DNA of 64,000 nt from Bolinopsis microptera (GCF_026151205.1 NC_087084.1:12923453-12987452), one strand, 5' to 3'; positions 1 through 14,207 are shown, counted from the first letter of the stretch. Notes: generated by a model not told the origin, from the letters alone. A program made the numbers and translations.

Positions 1-3000
1 GGCCCCCCCCCCCCCCCATTTCATCTGAATGACCGGCAAAAGTTGAGAAGAGGTCGGAACAGTGTCAAGAGCACTGTGATGTAGTGTGTGCAGCATCGAG
101 CTGCATCTCCAACACGTCCAATTACATCCCTTTTTTTGAGAGGGTGACCCTTTTTTGGGCAACATGACCCCTAAAATGGCCCCCCCCCCCCCCCATTTCA
201 TCTGAATGACCGGCAAAAGTTGAGAAGAGGTCGGAACAGTGTCAAGAGCACTGTGATGTAGTGTGTGCAGCATCGAGCTGCATCTCCAACACGTCCAATT
301 ACATCCCTTTTTTTGAGAGGGTGACCCTTTTTTGGGCAACATGACCCCTAAAATGGCCCCCCCCCCCCCCCATTTCATCTGAATGACCGGCAAAAGTTGA
401 GAAGAGGTCGGAACAGTGTCAAGAGCACTGTGATGTAGTGTGTGCAGCATCGAGCTGCATCTCCAACACGTCCAATTACATCCCTTTTTTGAGAGGGTGA
501 CCCTTTTTTGGGCAACATGACCCCTAAAATGGCCCCCCCCCCCCCCCATTTCATCTGAATGACCGGCAAAAGTTGAGAAGAGGTCGGAACAGTGTCAAGA
601 GCACTGTGATGTAGTGTGTGCAGCATCGAGCTGCATCTCCAACACGTCCAATTACATCCCTTTTTTTGAGAGGGGTGACCCTTTTTTGGGCAACATGACC
701 CCTAAAATGGCCCCCCCCCCCCCCATTTCATCTGAATGACCGGCAAAAGTTGAGAAGAGGTCGGAACAGTGTCAAGAGCACTGTGATGTAGTGTGTGCAG
801 CATCGAGCTGCATCTCCAACACGTCCAATTACATCCCTTTTTTTGAGAGGGTGACCCTTTTTTGGGGCAACATGACCCCTAAAATGGCGCCCCCCCCCCC
901 CATTTCATCTGAATGACCGGCAAAAGTTGAGAAGAGGTCGGAACAGTGTCAAGAGCACTGTGATGTAGTGTGTGCAGCATCGAGCTGCATCTCCAACACG
1001 TCCAATTACATCCCTTTTTTTGAGAGGGTGACCCTTTTTTGGGCAACATGACCCCTAAAATGGCCCCCCCCCCCCCCATTTCATCTGAATGACCGGCAAA
1101 AGTTGAGAAGAGGTCGGAACAGTGTCAAGAGCACTGTGATGTAGTGTGTGCAGCATCGAGCTGCATCTCCAACACGTCCAATTACATCCCTTTTTTTGAG
1201 AGGGTGACCCTTTTTTGGGCAACATGACCCCTAAAATGGCCCCCCCCCCCCCCATTTCATCTGAATGACCGGCAAAAGTTGAGAAGAGGTCGGAACAGTG
1301 TCAAGAGCACTGTGATGTAGTGTGTGCAGCATCGAGCTGCATCTCCAACACGTCCAATTACATCCCTTTTTTTGAGAGGGTGACCCTTTTTTGGGCAACA
1401 TGACCCCTAAAATGGCCCCCCCCCCCCCATTTCATCTGAATGACCGGCAAAAGTTGAGAAGAGGTCGGAACAGTGTCAAGAGCACTGTGATGTAGTGTGT
1501 GCAGCATCGAGCTGCATCTCCAACACGTCCAATTACATCCCTTTTTTTGAGAGGTGACCCTTTTTTGGGCAACATGACCCCTAAAATGGCCCCCCCCCCC
1601 CCCCATTTCATCTGAATGACCGGCAAAAGTTGAGAAGAGGTCGGAACAGTGTCAAGAGCACTGTGATGTAGTGTGTGCAGCATCGAGCTGCATCTCCAAC
1701 ACGTCCAATTACATCCCTTTTTTGAGAGGGTGACCCTTTTTTTGGGCAACATGACCCCTAAAATGGCCCCCCCCCCCCCCATTTCATCTGAATGACCGGC
1801 AAAAGTTGAGAAGAGGTCGGAACAGTGTCAAGAGCACTGTGATGTAGTGTGTGCAGCATCGAGCTGCATCTCCAACACGTCCAATTACATCCCTTTTTTT
1901 TGAGAGGGTGACCCTTTTTTGGGCAACATGACCCCTAAAATGGCCCCCCCCCCCCCCCATTTCATCTGAATGACCGGCAAAAGTTGAGAAGAGGTCGGAA
2001 CAGTGTCAAGAGCACTGTGATGTAGTGTGTGCAGCATCGAGCTGCATCTCCAACACGTCCAATTACATCCCTTTTTTTGAGAGGGTGACCCTTTTTTGGG
2101 CAACATGACCCCTAAAATGGCCCCCCCCCCCCCCATTTCATCTGAATGACCGGCAAAAGTTGAGAAGAGGTCGGAACAGTGTCAAGAGCACTGTGATGTA
2201 GTGTGTGCAGCATCGAGCTGCATCTCCAACACGTCCAATTACATCCCTTTTTTGAGAGGGTGACCCTTTTTTGGGCAACATGACCCCTAAAATGGCCCCC
2301 CCCCCCCCCATTTCATCTGAATGACCGGCAAAAGTTGAGAAGAGGTCGGAACAGTGTCAAGAGCACTGTGATGTAGTGTGTGCAGCATCGAGCTGCATCT
2401 CCAACACGTCCAATTACATCCCTTTTTTTGAGAGGGTGACCCTTTTTTGGGCAACATGACCCCTAAAATGGCCCCCCCCCCCCCCATTTCATCTGAATGA
2501 CCGGCAAAAGTTGAGAAGAGGTCGGAACAGTGTCAAGAGCACTGTGATGTAGTGTGTGCAGCATCGAGCTGCATCTCCAACACGTCCAATTACATCCCTT
2601 TTTTTGAGAGGGTGACCCTTTTTTGGGCAACATGACCCCTAAAATGGCCCCCCCCCCCCCCATTTCATCTGAATGACCGGCAAAAGTTGAGAAGAGGTCG
2701 GAACAGTGTCAAGAGCACTGTGATGTAGTGTGTGCAGCATCGAGCTGCATCTCCAACACGTCCAATTACATCCCTTTTTTTGAGAGGGTGACCCTTTTTT
2801 GGGCAACATGACCCCTAAAATGGCCCCCCCCCCCCCCCATTTCATCTGAATGACCGGCAAAAGTTGAGAAGAGGTCGGAACAGTGTCAAGAGCACTGTGA
2901 TGTAGTGTGTGCAGCATCGAGCTGCATCTCCAACACGTCCAATTACATCCCTTTTTTTGAGAGGGTGACCCTTTTTTGGGCAACATGACCCCTAAAATGG

Positions 3001-6000
3001 CCCCCCCCCCCCCCCATTTCATCTGAATGACCGGCAAAAGTTGAGAAGAGGTCGGAACAGTGTCAAGAGCACTGTGATGTAGTGTGTGCAGCATCGAGCT
3101 GCATCTCCAACACGTCCAATTACATCCCTTTTTTTGAGAGGGTGACCCTTTTTTGGGCAACATGACCCCTAAAATGGCCCCCCCCCCCCCCATTTCATCT
3201 GAATGACCGGCAAAAGTTGAGAAGAGGTCGGAACAGTGTCAAGAGCACTGTGATGTAGTGTGTGCAGCATCGAGCTGCATCTCCAACACGTCCAATTACA
3301 TCCCTTTTTTTGAGAGGGTGACCCTTTTTTGGGCAACATGACCCCTAAAATGGCCCCCCCCCCCCCCATTTCATCTGAATGACCGGCAAAAGTTGAGAAG
3401 AGGTCGGAACAGTGTCAAGAGCACTGTGATGTAGTGTGTGCAGCATCGAGCTGCATCTCCAACACGTCCAATTACATCCCTTTTTTTGAGAGGGTGACCC
3501 TTTTTTGGGCAACATGACCCCTAAAATGGCCCCCCCCCCCCCCCATTTCATCTGAATGACCGGCAAAAGTTGAGAAGAGGTCGGAACAGTGTCAAGAGCA
3601 CTGTGATGTAGTGTGTGCAGCATCGAGCTGCATCTCCAACACGTCCAATTACATCCCTTTTTTTGAGAGGGTGACCCTTTTTTGGGCAACATGACCCCTA
3701 AAATGGCCCCCCCCCCCCCCCATTTCATCTGAATGACCGGCAAAAGTTGAGAAGAGGTCGGAACAGTGTCAAGAGCACTGTGATGTAGTGTGTGCAGCAT
3801 CGAGCTGCATCTCCAACACGTCCAATTACATCCCTTTTTTTGAGAGGGTGACCCTTTTTTGGGCAACATGACCCCTAAAATGGCCCCCCCCCCCCCATTT
3901 CATCTGAATGACCGGCAAAAGTTGAGAAGAGGTCGGAACAGTGTCAAGAGCACTGTGATGTAGTGTGTGCAGCATCGAGCTGCATCTCCAACACGTCCAA
4001 TTACATCCCTTTTTTTGAGAGGGTGACCCTTTTTTGGGCAACATGACCCCTAAAATGGCCCCCCCCCCCCCCATTTCATCTGAATGACCGGCAAAAGTTG
4101 AGAAGAGGTCGGAACAGTGTCAAGAGCACTGTGATGTAGTGTGTGCAGCATCGAGCTGCATCTCCAACACGTCCAATTACATCCCTTTTTTTGAGAGGGT
4201 GACCCTTTTTTGGGCAACATGACCCCTAAAATGGCCCCCCCCCCCCCCATTTCATCTGAATGACCGGCAAAAGTTGAGAAGAGGTCGGAACAGTGTCAAG
4301 AGCACTGTGATGTAGTGTGTGCAGCATCGAGCTGCATCTCCAACACGTCCAATTACATCCCTTTTTTTGAGAGGGTGACCCTTTTTTGGGCAACATGACC
4401 CCTAAAATGGCCCCCCCCCCCCCCATTTCATCTGAATGACCGGCAAAAGTTGAGAAGAGGTCGGAACAGTGTCAAGAGCACTGTGATGTAGTGTGTGCAG
4501 CATCGAGCTGCATCTCCAACACGTCCAATTACATCCCTTTTTTTGAGAGGGTGACCCTTTTTTGGGCAACATGACCCCTAAAATGGCCCCCCCCCCCCCA
4601 TTTCATCTGAATGACCGGCAAAAGTTGAGAAGAGGTCGGAACAGTGTCAAGAGCACTGTGATGTAGTGTGTGCAGCATCGAGCTGCATCTCCAACACGTC
4701 CAATTACATCCCTTTTTTTGAGAGGGTGACCCTTTTTTGGGCAACATGACCCCTAAAATGGCCCCCCCCCCCCCCATTTCATCTGAATGACCGGCAAAAG
4801 TTGAGAAGAGGTCGGAACAGTGTCAAGAGCACTGTGATGTAGTGTGTGCAGCATCGAGCTGCATCTCCAACACGTCCAATTACATCCCTTTTTTTGAGAG
4901 GGTGACCCTTTTTTGGGCAACATGACCCCTAAAATGGCCCCCCCCCCCCCCCATTTCATCTGAATGACCGGCAAAAGTTGAGAAGAGGTCGGAACAGTGT
5001 CAAGAGCACTGTGATGTAGTGTGTGCAGCATCGAGCTGCATCTCCAACACGTCCAATTACATCCCTTTTTTTGAGAGGGTGACCCTTTTTTGGGCAACAT
5101 GACCCCTAAAATGGCCCCCCCCCCCCCCCATTTCATCTGAATGACCGGCAAAAGTTGAGAAGAGGTCGGAACAGTGTCAAGAGCACTGTGATGTAGTGTG
5201 TGCAGCATCGAGCTGCATCTCCAACACGTCCAATTACATCCCTTTTTTTGAGAGGGTGACCCTTTTTTGGGCAACATGACCCCTAAAATGGCCCCCCCCC
5301 CCCCCATTTCATCTGAATGACCGGCAAAAGTTGAGAAGAGGTCGGAACAGTGTCAAGAGCACTGTGATGTAGTGTGTGCAGCATCGAGCTGCATCTCCAA
5401 CACGTCCAATTACATCCCTTTTTTTGAGAGGGTGACCCTTTTTTGGGCAACATGACCCCTAAAATGGCCCCCCCCCCCCCATTTCATCTGAATGACCGGC
5501 AAAAGTTGAGAAGAGGTCGGAACAGTGTCAAGAGCACTGTGATGTAGTGTGTGCAGCATCGAGCTGCATCTCCAACACGTCCAATTACATCCCTTTTTTT
5601 GAGAGGGTGACCCTTTTTTGGGCAACATGACCCCTAAAATGGCCCCCCCCCCCCCCCATTTCATCTGAATGACCGGCAAAAGTTGAGAAGAGGTCGGAAC
5701 AGTGTCAAGAGCACTGTGATGTAGTGTGTGCAGCATCGAGCTGCATCTCCAACACGTCCAATTACATCCCTTTTTTTGAGAGGGTGACCCTTTTTTGGGC
5801 AACATGACCCCTAAAATGGCCCCCCCCCCCCCCATTTCATCTGAATGACCGGCAAAAGTTGAGAAGAGGTCGGAACAGTGTCAAGAGCACTGTGATGTAG
5901 TGTGTGCAGCATCGAGCTGCATCTCCAACACGTCCAATTACATCCCTTTTTTGAGAGGGTGACCCTTTTTTGGGCAACATGACCCCTAAAATGGCCCCCC

Positions 6001-9000
6001 CCCCCCCCATTTCATCTGAATGACCGGCAAAAGTTGAGAAGAGGTCGGAACAGTGTCAAGAGCACTGTGATGTAGTGTGTGCAGCATCGAGCTGCATCTC
6101 CAACACGTCCAATTACATCCCTTTTTTTGAGAGGGTGACCCTTTTTTTGGGCAACATGACCCCTAAAATGGCCCCCCCCCCCCCATTTCATCTGAATGAC
6201 CGGCAAAAGTTGAGAAGAGGTCGGAACAGTGTCAAGAGCACTGTGATGTAGTGTGTGCAGCATCGAGCTGCATCTCCAACACGTCCAATTACATCCCTTT
6301 TTTTGAGAGGGTGACCCTTTTTTGGGCAACATGACCCCTAAAATGGCCCCCCCCCCCCCCATTTCATCTGAATGACCGGCAAAAGTTGAGAAGAGGTCGG
6401 AACAGTGTCAAGAGCACTGTGATGTAGTGTGTGCAGCATCGAGCTGCATCTCCAACACGTCCAATTACATCCCTTTTTTTGAGAGGGTGACCCTTTTTTG
6501 GGCAACATGACCCCTAAAATGGCCCCCCCCCCCCCCATTTCATCTGAATGACCGGCAAAAGTTGAGAAGAGGTCGGAACAGTGTCAAGAGCACTGTGATG
6601 TAGTGTGTGCAGCATCGAGCTGCATCTCCAACACGTCCAATTACATCCCTTTTTTTGAGAGGGTGACCCTTTTTTGGGCAACATGACCCCTAAAATGGCC
6701 CCCCCCCCCCCATTTCATCTGAATGACCGGCAAAAGTTGAGAAGAGGTCGGAACAGTGTCAAGAGCACTGTGATGTAGTGTGTGCAGCATCGAGCTGCAT
6801 CTCCAACACGTCCAATTACATCCCTTTTTTTGAGAGGGTGACCCTTTTTTGGGCAACATGACCCCTAAAATGGCCCCCCCCCCCCCCCCATTTCATCTGA
6901 ATGACCGGCAAAAGTTGAGAAGAGGTCGGAACAGTGTCAAGAGCACTGTGATGTAGTGTGTGCAGCATCGAGCTGCATCTCCAACACGTCCAATTACATC
7001 CCTTTTTTTGAGAGGGTGACCCTTTTTTGGGCAACATGACCCCTAAAATGGCCCCCCCCCCCCCATTTCATCTGAATGACCGCAAAAGTTGAGAAGAGGT
7101 CGGAACAGTGTCAAGAGCACTGTGATGTAGTGTGTGCAGCATCGAGCTGCATCTCCAACACGTCCAATTACATCCCTTTTTTTGAGAGGGTGACCCTTTT
7201 TTGGGCAACATGACCCCTAAAATGGCCCCCCCCCCCCCATTTCATCTGAATGACCGGCAAAAGTTGAGAAGAGGTCGGAACAGTGTCAAGAGCACTGTGA
7301 TGTAGTGTGTGCAGCATCGAGCTGCATCTCCAACACGTCCAATTACATCCCTTTTTTTGAGAGGGTGACCCTTTTTTGGGCAACATGACCCCTAAAATGG
7401 CCCCCCCCCCCCCCCATTTCATCTGAATGACCGGCAAAAGTTGAGAAGAGGTCGGAACAGTGTCAAGAGCACTGTGATGTAGTGTGTGCAGCATCGAGCT
7501 GCATCTCCAACACGTCCAATTACATCCCTTTTTTTGAGAGGGTGACCCTTTTTTGGGCAACATGACCCCTAAAATGGCCCCCCCCCCCCCCCATTTCATC
7601 TGAATGACCGGCAAAAGTTGAGAAGAGGTCGGAACAGTGTCAAGAGCACTGTGATGTAGTGTGTGCAGCATCGAGCTGCATCTCCAACACGTCCAATTAC
7701 ATCCCTTTTTTTGAGAGGGTGACCCTTTTTTGGGCAACATGACCCCTAAAATGGCCCCCCCCCCCCCATTTCATCTGAATGACCGGCAAAAGTTGAGAAG
7801 AGGTCGGAACAGTGTCAAGAGCACTGTGATGTAGTGTGTGCAGCATCGAGCTGCATCTCCAACACGTCCAATTACATCCCTTTTTTTGAGAGGGTGACCC
7901 TTTTTTGGGCAACATGACCCCTAAAATGGCCCCCCCCCCCCCCCATTTCATCTGAATGACCGGCAAAAGTTGAGAAGAGGTCGGAACAGTGTCAAGAGCA
8001 CTGTGATGTAGTGTGTGCAGCATCGAGCTGCATCTCCAACACGTCCAATTACATCCCTTTTTTTGAGAGGGTGACCCTTTTTTGGGCAACATGACCCCTA
8101 AAATGGCCCCCCCCCCCCCCATTTCATCTGAATGACCGGCAAAAGTTGAGAAGAGGTCGGAACAGTGTCAAGAGCACTGTGATGTAGTGTGTGCAGCATC
8201 GAGCTGCATCTCCAACACGTCCAATTACATCCCTTTTTTTGAGAGGGTGACCCTTTTTTGGGCAACATGACCCCTAAAATGGCCCCCCCCCCCCCCATTT
8301 CATCTGAATGACCGGCAAAAGTTGAGAAGAGGTCGGAACAGTGTCAAGAGCACTGTGATGTAGTGTGTGCAGCATCGAGCTGCATCTCCAACACGTCCAA
8401 TTACATCCCTTTTTTGAGAGGGTGACCCTTTTTTGGGCAACATGACCCCTAAAATGGCCCCCCCCCCCCCATTTCATCTGAATGACCGGCAAAAGTTGAG
8501 AAGAGGTCGGAACAGTGTCAAGAGCACTGTGATGTAGTGTGTGCAGCATCGAGCTGCATCTCCAACACGTCCAATTACATCCCTTTTTTTGAGAGGGTGA
8601 CCCTTTTTTGGGCAACATGACCCCTAAAATGGCCCCCCCCCCCCCCCCCATTTCATCTGAATGACCGGCAAAAGTTGAGAAGAGGTCGGAACAGTGTCAA
8701 GAGCACTGTGATGTAGTGTGTGCAGCATCGAGCTGCATCTCCAACACGTCCAATTACATCCCTTTTTTTGAGAGGGTGACCCTTTTTTGGGCAACATGAC
8801 CCCTAAAATGGCCCCCCCCCCCCCCATTTCATCTGAATGACCGGCAAAAGTTGAGAAGAGGTCGGAACAGTGTCAAGAGCACTGTGATGTAGTGTGTGCA
8901 GCATCGAGCTGCATCTCCAACACGTCCAATTACATCCCTTTTTTGAGAGGGTGACCCTTTTTTGGGCAACATGACCCCTAAAATGGCCCCCCCCCCCCAT

Positions 9001-12000
9001 TTCATCTGAATGACCGGCAAAAGTTGAGAAGAGGTCGGAACAGTGTCAAGAGCACTGTGATGTAGTGTGTGCAGCATCGAGCTGCATCTCCAACACGTCC
9101 AATTACATCCCTTTTTTTGAGAGGGTGACCCTTTTTTGGGCAACATGACCCCTAAAATGGCCCCCCCCCCCCCCATTTCATCTGAATGACCGGCAAAAGT
9201 TGAGAAGAGGTCGGAACAGTGTCAAGAGCACTGTGATGTAGTGTGTGCAGCATCGAGCTGCATCTCCAACACGTCCAATTACATCCCTTTTTTTGAGAGG
9301 GTGACCCTTTTTTGGGCAACATGACCCCTAAAATGGCCCCCCCCCCCCCCCATTTCATCTGAATGACCGGCAAAAGTTGAGAAGAGGTCGGAACAGTGTC
9401 AAGAGCACTGTGATGTAGTGTGTGCAGCATCGAGCTGCATCTCCAACACGTCCAATTACATCCCTTTTTTGAGAGGGTGACCCTTTTTTGGGCAACATGA
9501 CCCCTAAAATGGCCCCCCCCCCCCCCCCATTTCATCTGAATGACCGGCAAAAGTTGAGAAGAGGTCGGAACAGTGTCAAGAGCACTGTGATGTAGTGTGT
9601 GCAGCATCGAGCTGCATCTCCAACACGTCCAATTACATCCCTTTTTTTGAGAGGGTGACCCTTTTTTGGGCAACATGACCCCTAAAATGGCCCCCCCCCC
9701 CCCCCCATTTCATCTGAATGACCGGCAAAAGTTGAGAAGAGGTCGGAACAGTGTCAAGAGCACTGTGATGTAGTGTGTGCAGCATCGAGCTGCATCTCCA
9801 ACACGTCCAATTACATCCCTTTTTTTGAGAGGGTGACCCTTTTTTGGGCAACATGACCCCTAAAATGGCCCCCCCCCCCCCCCCATTTCATCTGAATGAC
9901 CGGCAAAAGTTGAGAAGAGGTCGGAACAGTGTCAAGAGCACTGTGATGTAGTGTGTGCAGCATCGAGCTGCATCTCCAACACGTCCAATTACATCCCTTT
10001 TTTTGAGAGGGTGACCCTTTTTTGGGCAACATGACCCCTAAAATGGCCCCCCCCCCCCCCATTTCATCTGAATGACCGGCAAAAGTTGAGAAGAGGTCGG
10101 AACAGTGTCAAGAGCACTGTGATGTAGTGTGTGCAGCATCGAGCTGCATCTCCAACACGTCCAATTACATCCCTTTTTTTGAGAGGGTGACCCTTTTTTT
10201 GGGCAACATGACCCCTAAAATGGCCCCCCCCCCCCCCATTTCATCTGAATGACCGGCAAAAGTTGAGAAGAGGTCGGAACAGTGTCAAGAGCACTGTGAT
10301 GTAGTGTGTGCAGCATCGAGCTGCATCTCCAACACGTCCAATTACATCCCTTTTTTTGAGAGGGTGACCCTTTTTTGGGCAACATGACCCCTAAAATGGC
10401 CCCCCCCCCCCCCCATTTCATCTGAATGACCGGCAAAAGTTGAGAAGAGGTCGGAACAGTGTCAAGAGCACTGTGATGTAGTGTGTGCAGCATCGAGCTG
10501 CATCTCCAACACGTCCAATTACATCCCTTTTTTTGAGAGGGTGACCCTTTTTTGGGCAACATGACCCCTAAAATGGCCCCCCCCCCCCCATTTCATCTGA
10601 ATGACCGGCAAAAGTTGAGAAGAGGTCGGAACAGTGTCAAGAGCACTGTGATGTAGTGTGTGCAGCATCGAGCTGCATCTCCAACACGTCCAATTACATC
10701 CCTTTTTTTGAGAGGGTGACCCTTTTTTGGGCAACATGACCCCTAAAATGGCCCCCCCCCCCCCCATTTCATCTGAATGACCGGCAAAAGTTGAGAAGAG
10801 GTCGGAACAGTGTCAAGAGCACTGTGATGTAGTGTGTGCAGCATCGAGCTGCATCTCCAACACGTCCAATTACATCCCTTTTTTTGAGAGGGGTGACCCT
10901 TTTTTGGGCAACATGACCCCTAAAATGGCCCCCCCCCCCCCATTTCATCTGAATGACCGGCAAAAGTTGAGAAGAGGTCGGAACAGTGTCAAGAGCACTG
11001 TGATGTAGTGTGTGCAGCATCGAGCTGCATCTCCAACACGTCCAATTACATCCCTTTTTTTGAGAGGGTGACCCTTTTTTGGGCAACATGACCCCTAAAA
11101 TGGCCCCCCCCCCCCCCATTTCATCTGAATGACCGGCAAAAGTTGAGAAGAGGTCGGAACAGTGTCAAGAGCACTGTGATGTAGTGTGTGCAGCATCGAG
11201 CTGCATCTCCAACACGTCCAATTACATCCCTTTTTTTGAGAGGGTGACCCTTTTTTGGGCAACATGACCCCTAAAATGGCCCCCCCCCCCCCATTTCATC
11301 TGAATGACCGGCAAAAGTTGAGAAGAGGTCGGAACAGTGTCAAGAGCACTGTGATGTAGTGTGTGCAGCATCGAGCTGCATCTCCAACACGTCCAATTAC
11401 ATCCCTTTTTTTGAGAGGGTGACCCTTTTTTGGGCAACATGACCCCTAAAATGGCCCCCCCCCCCCCCATTTCATCTGAATGACCGGCAAAAGTTGAGAA
11501 GAGGTCGGAACAGTGTCAAGAGCACTGTGATGTAGTGTGTGCAGCATCGAGCTGCATCTCCAACACGTCCAATTACATCCCTTTTTTTGAGAGGGTGACC
11601 CTTTTTTGGGCAACATGACCCCTAAAATGGCCCCCCCCCCCCCATTTCATCTGAATGACCGGCAAAAGTTGAGAAGAGGTCGGAACAGTGTCAAGAGCAC
11701 TGTGATGTAGTGTGTGCAGCATCGAGCTGCATCTCCAACACGTCCAATTACATCCCTTTTTTTGAGAGGGTGACCCTTTTTTGGGCAACATGACCCCTAA
11801 AATGGCCCCCCCCCCCCCCATTTCATCTGAATGACCGGCAAAAGTTGAGAAGAGGTCGGAACAGTGTCAAGAGCACTGTGATGTAGTGTGTGCAGCATCG
11901 AGCTGCATCTCCAACACGTCCAATTACATCCCTTTTTTTGAGAGGGTGACCCTTTTTTGGGCAACATGACCCCTAAAATGGCCCCCCCCCCCCCCATTTC

Positions 12001-13538
12001 ATCTGAATGACCGGCAAAAGTTGAGAAGAGGTCGGAACAGTGTCAAGAGCACTGTGATGTAGTGTGTGCAGCATCGAGCTGCATCTCCAACACGTCCAAT
12101 TACATCCCTTTTTTTGAGAGGGTGACCCTTTTTTGGGCAACATGACCCCTAAAATGGCCCCCCCCCCCCCCATTTCATCTGAATGACCGGCAAAAGTTGA
12201 GAAGAGGTCGGAACAGTGTCAAGAGCACTGTGATGTAGTGTGTGCAGCATCGAGCTGCATCTCCAACACGTCCAATTACATCCCTTTTTTTGAGAGGGTG
12301 ACCCTTTTTTGGGCAACATGACCCCTAAAATGGCCCCCCCCCCCCCCATTTCATCTGAATGACCGGCAAAAGTTGAGAAGAGGTCGGAACAGTGTCAAGA
12401 GCACTGTGATGTAGTGTGTGCAGCATCGAGCTGCATCTCCAACACGTCCAATTACATCCCTTTTTTTGAGAGGGTGACCCTTTTTTGGGCAACATGACCC
12501 CTAAAATGGCCCCCCCCCCCCCCCCCATTTCATCTGAATGACCGGCAAAAGTTGAGAAGAGGTCGGAACAGTGTCAAGAGCACTGTGATGTAGTGTGTGC
12601 AGCATCGAGCTGCATCTCCAACACGTCCAATTACATCCCTTTTTTTGAGAGGGTGACCCTTTTTTGGGCAACATGACCCCTAAAATGGCCCCCCCCCCCC
12701 CCCATTTCATCTGAATGACCGGCAAAAGTTGAGAAGAGGTCGGAACAGTGTCAAGAGCACTGTGATGTAGTGTGTGCAGCATCGAGCTGCAATCTCCAAC
12801 ACGTCCAATTACATCCCTTTTTTTGAGAGGGTGACCCTTTTTTGGGCAACATGACCCCTAAAATGGCCCCCCCCCCCCCCATTTCATCTGAATGACCGGC
12901 AAAAGTTGAGAAGAGGTCGGAACAGTGTCAAGAGCACTGTGATGTAGTGTGTGCAGCATCGAGCTGCATCTCCAACACGTCCAATTACATCCCTTTTTTT
13001 GAGAGGGTGACCCTTTTTTGGGCAACATGACCCCTAAAATGGCCCCCCCCCCCCCCCCCCATTTCATCTGAATGACCGGCAAAAGTTGAGAAGAGGTCGG
13101 AACAGTGTCAAGAGCACTGTGATGTAGTGTGTGCAGCATCGAGCTGCATCTCCAACACGTCCAATTACATCCCTTTTTTTGAGAGGGTGACCCTTTTTTG
13201 GGCAACATGACCCCTAAAATGGCCCCCCCCCCCCCCCCATTTCATCTGAATGACCGGCAAAAGTTGAGAAGAGGTCGGAACAGTGTCAAGAGCACTGTGA
13301 TGTAGTGTGTGCAGCATCGAGCTGCATCTCCAACACGTCCAATTACATCCCTTTTTTTGAGAGGGTGACCCTTTTTTGGGCAACATGACCCCTAAAATGG
13401 CCCCCCCCCCCCCCCCCCCCCATTTCATCTGAATGACCGGCAAAAGTTGAGAAGAGGTCGGAACAGTGTCAAGAGCACTGTGATGTAGTGTGTGCAGCAT
13501 CGAGCTGCATCTCCAACACGTCCAATTACATCCCTTTA
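1..13538. repeat. ~176-bp tandem satellite, about 77 copies, each with a poly-C tract
   Basis: Near-identical units of about 176 bp repeat from the first base to 13538. Each has a C-tract of roughly 12-20 bases, then ATTTCATCTGAATGACCGG, an AGCACTGTGATGTAGTG segment, a short GCAGC/GCTGC dyad, TTACATCCC, a T-tract, GAGAGGGTGACCC, a second T-tract and GACCCCTAAAATGG. Copies differ almost only in homopolymer length, with rare changes such as the missing G near 7082 and an extra A near 12791. The same segment occurs once in each ~880-bp 5S/SL unit to the right, so the satellite is a gene-less derivative of that unit. The unit length is not a multiple of three and the short open frames follow homopolymer length, so it is not coding. 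The array may continue past the left window edge. Confidence 0.97.
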
Positions 13539-13737
13539 AGGTGGCTAATGGGAAAGCCATTATGGGCAACATGAGATGGTCAGGTGACCACTTTGGCGTT
13601 AAATCGTGCTATCTTGTGACCTCACGTGTCTCATTACTTGCCGCTCTGGAGGGTAGCAAGGAAATATTCTACAGATCCGAGCAAGGAAAGAGCTAGGTTG
13701 ACATATAAGTAGGCCTGGGACCACTCAATGGGCAGTT

Positions 13738-13859
13738 TTAATACTTTCAACACTACTATATAACAAATAATTTGAGGTAAGATTAAGTTCCAATGTGTAA
13801 CTGGTTCTCTCCGGAGACCAGACCTCACATCTTTTGGTAAGCCTTCCACAAGGAGGGCT
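13738..13859 (+). ncRNA. Spliced-leader RNA gene, copy 1
   Basis: Likely Pol II small RNA that donates a 5' leader exon to mRNAs by trans-splicing. The exon is at most 39 nt (13738-13776), starts TTAATACTTTCAACAC and ends AATAATTTGAG, followed by the donor GTAAG at 13777. The intron-like part has a hairpin at 13801-13821 (CTGGTTCTC/GAGACCAG around TCCG, one bulged T), an Sm-type site ATCTTTTGG at 13829-13837, and a 3' hairpin with stem AGCCTTCC/GGAGGGCT at 13840-13859 and loop ACAA. This order is that of known SL RNAs. The same exon, cut exactly at the donor, heads a LINE copy at 32950. The 5' end is uncertain by a few bases. I see no proven promoter; the ~45 bp upstream are conserved between units, like the rest of the unit. 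Confidence 0.85.
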
Positions 13860-14089
13860 CTTATAAACGATGCAACAATAAAGATAAACAGAGCTCCCGA
13901 TATTGTATCCCGACAGCCGTCTGCCAGCTCCGAATCATGTCGTCCTCTTAGTATGGTTTTGTGATCACAACCAAAAAGTAGCCAGCAATGTTGTTACAAT
14001 CAAAGTGCTAATCGCCAGCCATAAACCTAATATTTGCAGGAACTGAGGAATTAATTATCAAATGTAGTGGCCGTAATTTCATAACTTTC

Positions 14090-14207
14090 GGATACGGCCA
14101 TACTCGGTTGAATACACCCCATCTCGTTCGATCTGGGAAGTTAAGCAACTGCAGGCCGGGTTAGTACTTGGATGGGTGACCGCCTGGGAATTCCCGGTGC
14201 CGTATCC
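14090..14207 (+). rRNA. 5S ribosomal RNA, copy 1
   Basis: The 118-nt gene starts GGATACGGCCATAC and ends GTGCCGTATCC, which pair as helix I. The internal control region is recognisable: GAAGTTAAGCAACTGC (box A), GGGTTAGTACTTGGATGG and GTGACCGCCTGGGAA (box C). A TTTT Pol III terminator follows at 14208-14211. Length and core sequence match animal 5S rRNA. Confidence 0.96.

Noticed and set aside
1..13538. CRISPR array
   Set aside because: There are no variable spacers between repeats; the whole unit is repeated, and the context is eukaryotic.
375..13572. Dozens of 66-190 codon open frames across the satellite
   Set aside because: They are frame by-products of a 176-bp repeat whose homopolymers change length; the unit is not a multiple of three and no frame persists from copy to copy.
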